A DNA stretch of 64,000 nucleotides from Chloranthus sessilifolius (taxonomy: Eukaryota > Streptophyta > Magnoliopsida > Chloranthales > Chloranthaceae): NCBI GenBank assembly GCA_021018995.1, contig CM037587.1, positions 61,292,104-61,356,103 on the forward strand, written 5' to 3'. Positions 33,691-44,322 of the stretch are shown piece by piece; positions within the stretch are counted from its first letter, which is position 1; each line of letters starts with the position of its first letter. The position numbers were made by a program, and so were the translations under genes. The notes under the pieces are model-generated. The model saw only the letters and a list, made by a program, of their open reading frames with translations. It had not been told where the DNA came from and did not search any database.

Positions 33691-34858
33691 CTCACAGGTC
33701 AAATTCTTCTTCTGGGAAGAACCTTGCTTGTACAAGTATTGTGCAGACCAAATCATTCGGAAATGTGTCCCTAAAAGTGATGTCCCCAGTATTCTGACCA
33801 TGTGCCATGAAAATGCTTGTGGGGGTCACTTTAGTGGGAGAAAAATAGCTGACAAAGTATTGCAGTGTGGGTTCTATTGGCCTTCTCTTTTTAGAGATGC
33901 CAATACACACTGCAAGACCAGTGAAAGATGTCAGAAACTAGGAGGGCTATCTAAAAGAAATTCACTGCCTTTACAGCCATCGTTGTTGTAGAATTGTTTG
34001 ATGTGTGGGGTATTGACTTTATGGGCCCCTTTCCTCCTTCAAATGGTTTTCATTTCATCTTAGTGGCAGTAGACTATGTTTCCAAATGGGTAGAAGCCAT
34101 TCCCACAAGAACTAATGATAATCAAGTTGTCCTCAAGTTCATAAAGTAGAATATCTTCTCCAGATTTGGTACACCTATAGCCATTATCAGTGATGGGGGG
34201 AGCCATTTTGGTAACAGAAATTTCGAGAGCTTGCTTAAGAAATATTCTGTCACCCATAGGATTGCTACTCCCTACCACCCACAAACCAGTGGGCAAGTTG
34301 AAATTTTAAATAGGAAAATCAAGCATGTCCTTGAGAAGACTATGAAAACTGATATGAAGGATTGAACTGACAAGCTTAATGATGCATCATGGGCTTATAG
34401 GATCGCCCCATTTAGGCGGTCTATGGCAAGGCTGTCATCTCAGTGGAGTTAGAACACAGGGGCCTATTGGGCCATCAAACATTTAAATCTAGATCTAACT
34501 TTGCTGGTCTTCACAGTGTCGTTGCGGAACTAAGGATGGATGCGTATGCCAATGCCGGGATCTACAAGGAAAGGTCCAAAACTTTCTTTGACAAAGGGTC
34601 ATTGAGAAAGAGTTTCATTCTTTGGTGATAAGGTTTGGTTGTTTAACTCCAAACTTAAATTTTTTCAACAAATTGAAATCCAGATGGGAAGGTCCTTACA
34701 TTGTCATGCATGTTTCCCCATCTGGTGCTGTGGAAATCAAGGATCCCAAGTCTGGGAGAACCATGAAAGTGAATGGTCAGAGGCTTAAGACTTGTTTTGA
34801 AAAACCTGTTGAACTCATGGACACCATTCACCTTCAAGAAGATCCTTCCTCAAATTGA
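33691..34858 (+). pseudogene. Integrase of F
   Basis: Zinc domain MCHENACGGHF ... HCKTSERC (33728-33930). Core: [16 protein letters not shown] (first Asp, near 34010), [10 protein letters not shown] (second Asp, near 34190) and TSGQVEILN (Glu, near 34300), so the DDE triad is intact. A TAG interrupts near 34147. After frameshifts around 34400-34620 the C-terminal part is WEGPYIVMHVSPSGAVEI to EDPSSN and a stop at 34858. Confidence 0.9.
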
Positions 34859-35953
34859 TCCACAGGTGTGTCATTACTGTATCATATATATGTTGTTTTT
34901 GGTTGATTTATCTTGCTTTCTTTTGTTTCTATTCTTTAGGATTTGTTCGTGGTCTTATCTGAATCTGGACCAATCTATTTTGAACTTTTGATGCATGGTT
35001 TTATTCTTACTATTTTTCAATTGATAGCTTCTATTGCATGCCTAATGTGGGAGGTTGTTTTTAAATTGATGATTGAGTTTACATGTGTCTAGAGATAGCC
35101 ATGGGAGAGAGTCATGCCTAGGATCCAACCACAGGCAAACAGGCAAAAGGGGCAGAACAGAGAGCACATGCTCTCTGTTTTATTCCTTACTGTCGCTAGG
35201 TCCAAAATGAAAGTCTGGGAGACTATCGCGAGATTCAAAAGCTATCGCGAGGTTAACAAGGAAGCCTGGGAGCATGTCGCGCAGTTTGCATAGAAACATT
35301 CAATGACTATCGCGAGATTCATGTGTACCTGACAACCTCTCGCGCGGTCCACATCGAGCTATTCAATAGTTATCATGAGATTATCAGGTTGTCACGAGGT
35401 TCACAAGGTAAACTGGGAGACTCTCGCGTAATTCAATAGAAATACTTCATTTACTGTCGCGAGATTCTAAGTCTGTCACAAGATTCAATATGAACCTCAG
35501 AGCTTTTCACGCAATCCAAAAGAGGCTTAGGAGCCGCTCGCACAATTCACATGAATTAATCTCACTCTATCGTGCGCTCCAAGGATAACTTGAGAGATTG
35601 TCGCGCAATCCAGATTTAATCAACACTTTCGCTAGGTTCATTTCCAAACCCGCGACCAGATGTTCCAAAGCACGTCGAGCTTCGCGATAAGTATTTCAAC
35701 CCCGCGCTTTGTCCCTTTTTCATTATTTTCTTCCTTCTTCCCTTTGCGAAACCCTAGCTTCTGGAGCTCTCCCCTCTCCCCTCCAGCATCACTCCTATAG
35801 CTCATCATTCACTTCACAATTCTATAGAGTTGTTCCTAACATCACCCCCATCCATTGCCCTCTGCTCAGAGATCTTGAGGTGTCTTATGCGTCAAATCAA
35901 ATTAAACCCTAGATTTCAGCCTCCGTTTCTCATATTATAGGATAGAGTTAGAT
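34859..35953 (+). promoter_or_regulatory. Pol-ORF3 spacer of F
   Basis: No gene. The first 240 bp are T-rich. A dense TCGCGAG motif cluster (35214-35700) is followed by a stretch resembling a plant 5' leader: pyrimidine-rich, with GCGAAACCCTAGC (35745-35757) and AAACCCTAG again near 35904, then CATATTATAG (splice-acceptor-like) 13 bp before the ORF3 ATG. This arrangement suggests internal transcription or splicing for ORF3 (inference). Confidence 0.5.
35214..35700. repeat. TCGCGAGATT motif cluster before ORF3 of F
   Basis: About 18 copies in fewer than 500 bp, such as CTATCGCGAGATTC (three near-identical), GCTATCGCGAGGTT, ATGTCGCGCAG, CTCTCGCGCGGTCC, TTGTCACGAGGTTC, CTGTCGCGAGATTC and TTGTCGCGCAATCC. 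Spacing is typically 20-35 bp. TCGCGA is itself a palindrome. The family is the same as in F's LTRs. Confidence 0.9.
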
Positions 35954-38900
35954 ATGACTCCAAAATCTGCACAGAAGAGAAAAGGGAAGGATAAGGACCC
36001 TGCAGAGACCACCCTTAAAATGGCCAAGACTTCAAAGTCCCCCAAAAAAGGAACGAAAGTGGTTGAGGAGGCGATGGTACCAACTACTAAGTTCTCTACT
36101 CCTTTTGAGCTCATGGAGTCAATTCCATTGGAGCCTGAAACAGCCTTTGATGTACCATTTTTTGAGAAAGAACTCTCTCTGCCCCTGTAGTATAATTTAT
36201 GAACAAAGCAGGCCTGATGCCATTGATGAGAGGAATTCCAGCTCTAGCCTACCCCAGGCTAGTGCAGCTATTTTATAGCACATCAAGGTCAAGAAGGACA
36301 ATGATGGACAAGGGTGCTTGCTGGTGCTAATTGCCGACTTTGATATGTTAGTGGGCCCCAAGATGATCGCTAAAGTGTTGGGCATCCCAGCAGCATTCAA
36401 TCCTAGCTGTGGATATGGCCCCCCTCTGAGTGCATCGATTGATACAATTGCACTAGCCCAAACTAGAGGACTAAAAGCCATCGGGGACTCAATTAGAAGG
36501 AGGGAACTCGAACCTGAACTGCTGTTCATTGACCAAGTCCTACGGAAGAACATATATTGCTCAGGACATCAGCAAGAGAGGAGAACCCCCATTGCGGATG
36601 CTGTCTACTCCTACCACATGGGCCATGGCTTCCATGCAGCCTGGCTAATTTTTGAGGCTATGAAAGACAAGTGGAGAAGTTAGGGTCAAACAAGAAGCCT
36701 CACACTCTACCCTATGCAAGAATCATTACCTTGCTGCTGATCAAGAGGGGATACAAGATAGGACAGACTGAGCAGACCACCACCCTTACCCGTACTACCT
36801 TTGCCAAGAGGCAATGGGGAATCAGCAGGAGCTTGATGGGGGGCCAGAAAAAGAAGAAAGCTGAGGCTCAGGTCCTGCCCAAGCAAACAGAAGCGGCAGC
36901 CGGATCAGGGTCTACCCCTGCTACAAAGGAGGTGCCTCCATAGATTATCACTTCCATCGCTGCAGCAACACCTATTACCCCTGCATCCACCACCCCTCTT
37001 GCATCCATCTCTCACCCCCCTCTATTTCCATTCTCCATGCCCACTACCCCTTCACCTGTGCTTGGTCCATGGGAGGACTCACCATCCCCTACCTTACCTC
37101 AGTACACAGCCACAATTCCCCCCTTATCTCCACCTAAGCCTACCAGCCCCCCACTCATCTCCTACAAAAAATGAAAGACCACTGAGACCATCCCAACCAT
37201 CTCCCAGACACCACCCTCAATCCCCTCTATCCCCATTGACACACCCCACCTTGAAGAAACTACCACCCCAGCCATATTTACTACATCCCCTCTCCCAGAC
37301 ATTGACTTAACCCTTAACACATCCATAGGCTTCCAAGCCTTCATCTCTACATTCCTTGAAACAATGCCTGCCTACTACACCCCTCTGCCAGACTCCCCAA
37401 CTACCTCCCAGCACCACTCCCCAGAACTCCACTCTTCCCCTCCCTCCACTTTCCATCATGCTCCTTCCTCCCCTTTCCAACCAATACCCTCTTCTTCTCA
37501 AACCCAACCTCCTAGCTTTGACACACTAACCCTCATCATACCCCTTATCCAAGATATACAAGCCCAGTTATCCACCAATAGCTAAAAATAGGACCAGATG
37601 CAGGCTGAACTCACCTCCATCCAATCCACCCTACACACCTTAACCACTCCACCCATCCCTCCACCATCCACTTCACCCCCCTGGTCCTGTCCACTGACAG
37701 ACAGACACAAATAGACTTCCCTCCTAACTCATTACCCCCGCCACCATCACCATTAACTCTTACCCACCCATTTCCTTTAATCCCTTTCACAATTCCCATT
37801 TTCCATCTCCCATCACCCCCAACTCCTATTGAGCCTACACTCTTTTCCTTTCCCCCTATACCCTCCATCCCCCCTTTTATCCTACCCCCCCCCACCTTCT
37901 CAACCAAATCTATACAAATCGACCCAGAACCTGACCCGATTCCCCCACCACTTGACTTCCCTATTATCTTCCCCCTTCTCCCCAGACCAAGCACACTTTC
38001 CTCCTTCCACCTCCCATCTGCCCATAGCTCTAAAATATCATTTTTACAGCCCTCCCTACCTCACTATCCTCCATCACATGAGGGATAATGCATACCTGAG
38101 GAAGGATGCCCTGAGGGGCATGGCCAAGTTCGCCAATCAATTGAGACCCCCCTGCTGGAGCAGATTGATAAAATGATGGAGGAATACCGACAGCAGCTTC
38201 TGGGCATCTCATTGGGGTGGATAAACATTTTGGATGCCTACCAAAAGGACAAGGCTACAGCTACTTATCATCAGATAAATTGGGAGTATGAGAAATCCAA
38301 TGCTGCTGCAACGAATGCCCGGGCAAGAATGCTTGAAAAATGACTTAACAATGCACAGGAAATCTAAAAAAATATAAAAGGAGGTTCATGAGACTGACAT
38401 CCTCAAATATCAAATCAAAATAGCCTCATTGGAATCCGCATTGGCTGCTACCCGAAATGAACCTTACCAGCCGACCCCATCTTTGTTCACATGCCTGAGC
38501 CTAAGCCAACTACTACTCCAGCTCCACCTGCCCAGTCTGAGGAGGCAACACTTAAGCCCCAGCAAGACAAAGGAAAAGCTCCTGCTTCACCTCCTACGGC
38601 GCAGCCTCAACTACTGAGCAACCTACTCCTACCATGGCCTCTGTTGAACCACCACAGAAGCAAACTTATCCTCAGAGGAGGAAAGTCACTGCCAAGAGGT
38701 CTGCTCCCAAAACTGTCCCTTTAAAATTTGGCAAAGAGCCTGCTGCCCAGTCTGAAGAGGCATAGTCCCCTGCCCAACTTGAGTCCACTGGAAAAGGAAA
38801 ATCCCCAGTGGTCCCCACTGAGGAACCTAAAGCTAAAGAAAAAGGAAAATCTGCAGTGGTCCCCACTGCAGAAGCAGAAGCCAAAGGCAAAGGCAAAGAA

Positions 38901-39139
38901 AAATCCCCTGCCACCCCCCTGCTAAGCGCAAAGGAAAAGCCCCTCAAGAACCCAAGGAACCAAAGGCTCCCAAGCCACCAAAAGTAAGGGTGAGGGCACC
39001 TAAAGCTCCAACTACAGCAAAAACAACAGCCGAAAAGAAAAAGGAGAGGGAGGAAAAGAAGAAACAGGATAGAGCTTCCCTTAAGGCACAGGCTAAAAAG
39101 ATGGGTTGGGATTTCCTTACAGATTCAGATTCAGATTAG
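35954..39139 (+). pseudogene. ORF3 of element F (post-pol protein, Lys-rich tail)
   Basis: ATG at 35954: a basic start (MTPKSAQKRKGKDKD, SPKKGTKVVEE). The globular part (36318-36890) contains LVGPKMIAKVLGIPAAF, LLFIDQVLRKNIYCSGH and QQERRTPIADAVYSY, matching D. A Pro/Ser/Thr-rich region (about 36940-38050) follows, then a helical segment (DKMMEEYRQQLLG, near 38170) and a Lys/Pro/Glu-rich tail with a KGKS-x-VVPT repeat (38791-38910). The frame ends DFLTDSDSD and a stop at 39137-39139. At least four frameshifts or stops. It occupies the Athila envelope-like slot, but no membrane segment or signal peptide is visible; it looks nuclear or nucleic-acid binding (inference). Confidence 0.65.
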
Positions 39140-39782
39140 ATCCTAGCATCTAGATTGTATATTAAGCTTTTCTTCTTGTAATTACATTTGTAACTATTTT
39201 TATTCCACTTTAATAGAATTTTTAGTTTTTGTCTATTGCTCTGTTCTATGTGCTTCTTTCTGTTTGTTTGCTACTTTTGATTTTGTTCTTTTTGCCATTC
39301 ATGGGAGATGAGTTGAGGGAGGCTATGTTTCTTTGCAATAGTAATCCGTGTGGAGGACAAATGGAGATGGTGGTTATATAAATTTGTGCAAATACCGGCC
39401 TCAGGGAGTTCAATGGCTTCTTCTTCAAATTGATGAACCATGTTAGGCTACCTCGCGAAGATCCCCAGCTCAGCTGCACGAGAAATGTCCTTTACTCATC
39501 ATTGATTGCTCTTCGTGAGGATCCCCGCGCGATACACTTACCTCTTTAAATACCATTCCTATCTTTGGACAATCAGTTAATGCTCCTTCTCTTTTCCAAA
39601 GAGCCAGTTGTGTGTTTCTTCTTTCCCCACACCACACTCATTTATTGCCAAGTTTGAAAAGGGGTGCAATTTCAATTCCGCCGATTCATGTTCCCTCGTC
39701 GCTCTCTTTTAAACCGGCCATCTGTCCCTTTTCATCTCATCCCTCCTCTTCTACCCCTAGAAGTCCATACCTCCTCACACAA
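39140..39782 (+). promoter_or_regulatory. Spacer after ORF3 with motifs and a TATA-like site
   Basis: The first ~110 bp resemble D's sequence after ORF3; most of the rest is absent from D. It contains CCTCGCGAAGATCCCC (39451-39466) and CTTCGTGAGGATCCCCGCGCG (39513-39533, one base changed from the other), followed by CTTTAAATACC (39543-39553) and a pyrimidine-rich leader before a small ORF. The order motif, TATA-like box, leader, ATG resembles a promoter. Confidence 0.4.
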
Positions 39783-40088
39783 ATGGCGGATGACACCCCC
39801 TTCGGGTTCCCAATCAAATTCTACCCCATCTGGGGAGATCCCCCACCGCCAAAGGAGCCGGAACCCTTGCAATTTCTATGGGATGAATTTGACGAGGTCC
39901 AGCGGATCCTCGCCAAGGAGGAAAAGAAAAAGAGAAAAAGAGAGAAGAGAGAAAAGAAGAAGAAGAAAACAATGGCAACACCTGCATCTCCCCCTCCATC
40001 TTCCTCAAACCCTCCCCCGCTACACATTGACCCCCCCATTTTGTCTTTTCTTTTTCCATCTTTTTGTCATATTTTCTTTTTATTTTAA
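39783..40088 (+). CDS. Small ORF with basic patch in F (hypothetical)
   Basis: 101 codons from an ATG in good context (CAAATGGCGG): MADDTPFGFPIKFYPIWGDP, then acidic EFDEVQRILAKEE, a strongly basic run of Lys/Arg/Glu (residues about 46-61), a Pro/Ser stretch, and a hydrophobic end. The frame is open 170 bp further upstream but without homologous support. It lies in a segment that D lacks. It may be a captured or degenerate fragment rather than a gene; I recognise no family. Confidence 0.3.
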   Translation: MADDTPFGFPIKFYPIWGDPPPPKEPEPLQFLWDEFDEVQRILAKEEKKKRKREKREKKKKKTMATPASPPPSSSNPPPLHIDPPILSFLFPSFCHIFFLF

Positions 40089-40225
40089 TGAAAGTTTCTT
40101 TTTGTTCCATACTGTGCAATTTGCATTCTCAGTTTCTCTATCTTCTTTTGTGTTTATTTTTGTCTGACTGCTTGAATTCTACTACTTTTTATCCCCTCTT
40201 AACCAGTGAGGACACTTCTCTGAAT

Positions 40226-40240
40226 GGTTTGGGGGTGTGG
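40226..40240 (+). other. Second PPT-like tract of F
   Basis: GGTTTGGGGGTGTGG, 1.6 kb upstream of the 3' LTR, preceded by GAGGACAC. It almost repeats the true PPT. Confidence 0.75.
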
Positions 40241-41689
40241 CAGCCTGCCAATAGAATAGTTAATTTTAGTGCAGTAATGGTGGGTTAATTGGGATGAATA
40301 AAGTTAATTTTCACTTAACTTGAAACAATGAGGAAACATGCAAAAATTTAAATATTTTGGCAGACTTTTGGAAACAGATAAAAGTTGATCTTGACACCAC
40401 CATAAAGCTAATATTAGAAATTTTTTTTGAGTTAAGTACTCAGTGAGCCTAAGAGGATAGAAACAGACGAAATTACAACCCATGAGTTAAAATTGAAGAC
40501 CATACCTAGTGAGATTTGGGCCAATCATTTTCTTTTAAAGAGTGTTTTTGGCATTATTTCTGCTCTAAGGACTGAGTGAATCAAGACTTTTTCACTAGAA
40601 GTTGTGCAACTCCAAATCAAAACTAATTGACAACACTCAAGAGACTAAGGAAATGATCCAAGGCCCTCATTTGGACAGTTTGAGCCTAAAAATCCAACCT
40701 TTTAAAATCTGCCCTTTTGCATACACTAGTTGAGTCTTAAAATCATATTTTTTCTTTCACAAGCACCAAAAAACTTACACCTTAACCTCATTACCTGAGT
40801 CAACCTTACCCTCACTCGGAGAATTCAGAAGGTAAAGGAGAAGGAGGTAAAGTTACTGAGAATGATCCAATATTCTGTGGAAGGTGAAGAAAAGCAACTT
40901 GTGAACAGCTGTGTATCAATGGAAATTGTGTGGCATTTTATCAAAAGAATGAATAAAGCAAATAAAAAGAGAAAAAGAAAGAGAAGTCTAGAGAACATCA
41001 TCGTCTGAAAATTGAAAAGAAGAGGAGAAGCTGGCCACTTTGTCTCTGAAATAGAAGAGGAAGATGAAGTTTTTACTGGAATGAAGGTTATGAAGTCATG
41101 AACCACTCCTTACCTTGCTGATTTCTCAATTTGGATTCCCTTTTTACCCCTTTTATTCTTTACACCCCTCATTACACATTTACAACCCATTCTAAAAGAC
41201 CTTGTGGATCCAAAGTTAAATGAGTTGTCAGGTGAAGATGAAGAGTTGCCCAATCTATGGTGAAAATCCTTGAAGATGTCAGAAATTAGAAGCTTGGCCT
41301 ATGCTCATGCTTGTAAACCCATTTGGGGTCTGCAACTTCTCTTGAGCTGTTGAGATTATGAACACCCTCAGTTTATTAATGTTGAGAGATAGCCCTAGTG
41401 AGAATTGGGTCTGAATTTTTACCTCTTTAGGGTGGTATCCAACCTGGATCTTGAATCAAAGGCAAGCTGGGTATTGATTTTCATACATTGAAATTCTAAT
41501 GTTAAATAAATGGTGGTCAGGCAAACATGTGTTAACTTTTAAGTTCTAAAAGGCCCGCAAACATTACTGCAGTTTCCTCTAAGTGTTAAATGGGTGTGGA
41601 ATGAAACTTTAAACATTGGAATCAGTGTTGTCATTATCTGCACTGCACTTAACTGATTTTAATGGTGAAGTTTGTGGGTGTCTTTACTA

Positions 41690-41789
41690 AAAACCCTCAG
41701 GAGACTTCACTCCTCCACTAGGGATCACCTAGGGGTTTAAAAGGCTTGGTACATATGCTAAATGTATCCGTGATCCCTACGAAAGTGGC
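41690..41789 (+). other. Conserved pre-PPT block, copy in F
   Basis: From AAAACCCTCAGGAG to CGAAAGTGG. Hairpins AGGAG/CTCCT and CTAGG-GATCA-CCTAG are present. Confidence 0.85.
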
Positions 41790-41835
41790 GTTTACAGCTT
41801 TGCTAAGGGACTAGCAAAGATTAGGTTTGGGGGTG

Positions 41836-44322
41836 TGTTAAGACCTGAAAAGTACCACTTTTCACCCCTTAACTTAATCTCTATTGGACCCTTAGTTATT
41901 TAATAAAAGTGTGTTAAGCCTGTTCTGCAGATAATAAATAGCAGCTGCCAATAAACCCCTAACCATGCCAAGAAGCTTACTATTTCCCTAGAACTACCTC
42001 AGCAGAACAAAGGATGAACCCAGATAGAGAGTTGGCTGAAACATAGGCACATCCAAGTAGAAATACATCAAGAAGAATGCCTCGCACAAATGTCACAGGG
42101 TTCAATTGAATCAGAGATAATGCCTTCGCGCAGTTGTCGCGAGCCCTTGGAGGAAGCACAACAACTGGTCGCACAGTTTGCGTGCCGTTCTTGTGCAGTT
42201 TGGTGCCAAAAAGAATTGAAAAATAGGCTTCGCGGGGTCCTTGCGAGGCTCAGTCTAAAGCATTCATGCAGTCTCACGCAGCTAAAAAGAAGAACCGTTA
42301 AGGTTAGCGCGACTCACTCAGGAGAGAGAGCTTCAGGTATTCCTGCACGCAGCTGTCACATAGTGGCCGCGAGATACAGACCTTCTGAGAAATGCTCACA
42401 CGACCTAGAAACTCATGAACACTGCTTCTTCGAGAGGATCTCTCACGAGATTCACCAAGGGACGAACCGCGCGAGCAATCCCCGCACCATTCAAAGCTGA
42501 AAGAGCAATCTTGCGATAGCCATTTGTATTTCGCGATGACTAAACTACTAATCCTGTGACAGCATGAATTTCAAGTCAGTTCAACTCCGCGACGCCAATT
42601 CTACCATGCGAAAAGATCTGAAATCATTTCTACCCAGTGAGGATCAAATTCTAAACTTCTCCCCACTTCTGCAAGGGCAATCTGAGAATCTTCAACAATT
42701 AGGGCACGCACTCCAATGCTTCAATCTTCATGCACATGCCTCGAGGCATCCAAGGGACAAGAATGAGCCGCAATTACATTAATAAATTAGGGTTTTCCTA
42801 ACCCTAATTGGAGGGGAAGCCGACTGCTATATAAGCCTAAGCCTAGCTTAGGTTTGAGGATCGACCCTCTTTGGGACTTAACTTCTGTGCTTCTCCAAAA
42901 AACCAACTGTAGAATTATAGTAGGTTAAGGTTAGGGTTTAGGAGTTTTCTTATTTTTCCTTTTTCTCTCTGTCCATAATCCAGCACTAGCTGGCTATGCC
43001 TTTTGTATGATTATCTGGTATAGATTTTAATGGAGTTTTTTGTGATAGGATATGTTGCATGTATGAGATGTTGTTTTTGTTGTGAGTTGTTCTGTACAAG
43101 GCTGCTACCTTGAGATCCTCTATTGCTAAGTTGTTTTGTAAGCAATGGAGGATTGCTTCTAAAGTACTATTTAGATCTAAGTGATCTGTGTGTCCAAGTT
43201 AGGCACTTTGCAGTCCTTGCCCCACCACAGGACCCAATAAATTGGAATCCCCATGGGAACTCGTGCTTGTAGCCTTGGGAACATAGTTGCGGCAGCAATG
43301 CTCTTATTATGTCTTAGCCATTTGTGAGGAGGATAACCTCTGTAGATAGTCTGTGACCATTCAAGTGGATAGATTATAGCCCTAGGGTGAGGCCAAGTCA
43401 TGGAACTAAGACAGATTCTTCTTCTCTGCACTTATGCTTGTAGCCTTGTGAGAGATTGTGCAGTGGCAGACTCCCCTATAGTGAATAGATCCACCATCAG
43501 ATTGCAGATCTGAGTTGGCCATAGAGATTGTAGGCTTGTGACTGGGTCACTGCAGTCTTTCTAAAGCAGTGAACAACCATGCTTAAAAGCTAGTACTCAA
43601 ACTCTTGCTGGTCCTGTGTGTCCAGGCTTGTGCACTTTGTAGGCCTAGCCCCACACACAGAACTTTAGAGGATGAGGTTCCTATGGATTCTTGAGCTTGT
43701 AGCCTGGATGAAGTAGTGCCTACAATGATAAACTTATTCTGACCCATCTCTGGATTGTGGTTCCCCTATTGGATAGTCTGTGACCATTTAAGTGGACAGG
43801 TTATAGCCTTAAGGGATTGGATCATGGCACAGGGGTGAGTTGGATTCTTTCTCCTCTTTGGTGATAATGTAACCATTGGATAGGATTTTTATAGCAACAG
43901 ATCTGAGTCTGAGTTACAAGACCCATCAAATCTGTACCTAATAACTTACTTCTCACCCTTTTATATTTATTTTCTCACTCCTCCATCATTCTTAACCCTT
44001 TCTGTAATCTAGACATTATGATACCTTAGAATTTAGATTATAGTGACCATAAATCTCCTTCCACTTAGGATTGCCAGATCTGTAGCCAGATCTGGAGAGC
44101 CTACTGAGGATAGCTCCCTTGGAGCTTGAGATCAACTTCCCTATGGGACAAACTCTTACTTATCAAAACTTGCTACTACAGGCCCTGTATCTTGCAGGAC
44201 TGTGCATATTTTAGGCTTGCTTCTCCGTAATCATCACTCTACCTTTCACTCATTTTTCATTTACTCCATTCTTATCACTGTCTTCAATAAAGTCAGTAGC
44301 AAGCACTTAAAATTTCTCAACA
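41836..44322 (+). repeat. 3' LTR of F (2,487 bp)
   Basis: TGTTAAGACCTG ... TTTCTCAACA, aligned with the 5' LTR along its length. TATATAAG at 42828-42835. Several CGCG sites of the 5' LTR are CACG or TGCG here. Confidence 0.95.

Larger units (their letters stand above)
40089..41835 (+). other. Noncoding 3' region and PPT of F
   Basis: No gene. Landmarks: GAGGACAC (40208) and a second PPT-like GGTTTGGGGGTGTGG (40226-40240); stretches shared with D, H and I; the pre-PPT block (41690-41789); and the PPT TTAGGTTTGGGGGTG (41821-41835) directly before the LTR. The minus-strand frame 40825-41106 is not conserved. Confidence 0.75.
26476..44322 (+). mobile_element. Element F: full-length 17.8-kb Athila-lineage retrotransposon
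   Basis: Two LTRs of about 2.48 kb (26476-28954, 41836-44322) are flanked by CTTGT at 26471-26475 and 44323-44327. Inside are PBS, gag-pol, motif-rich spacer, ORF3, an extra small ORF, 3' region and PPT. The LTRs differ at roughly one base in twelve over the first 240 bp by eye, mostly transitions, so the insertion is not recent. Gag-pol and ORF3 are broken. The left flank is D's gag, but the right flank does not continue D. Confidence 0.92.

Noticed and set aside
35214..35700. CpG-island promoter of a host gene (AAACCCTAG leader before an ATG)
   Set aside because: The following frame is ORF3, homologous to D's ORF3 in the same position, and the whole lies between LTRs; an element-internal promoter is the better reading.
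37162..37994. Glycine-rich minus-strand frames over F ORF3
   Set aside because: Antisense shadows of the CCC-rich Pro/Thr/Ser segment.
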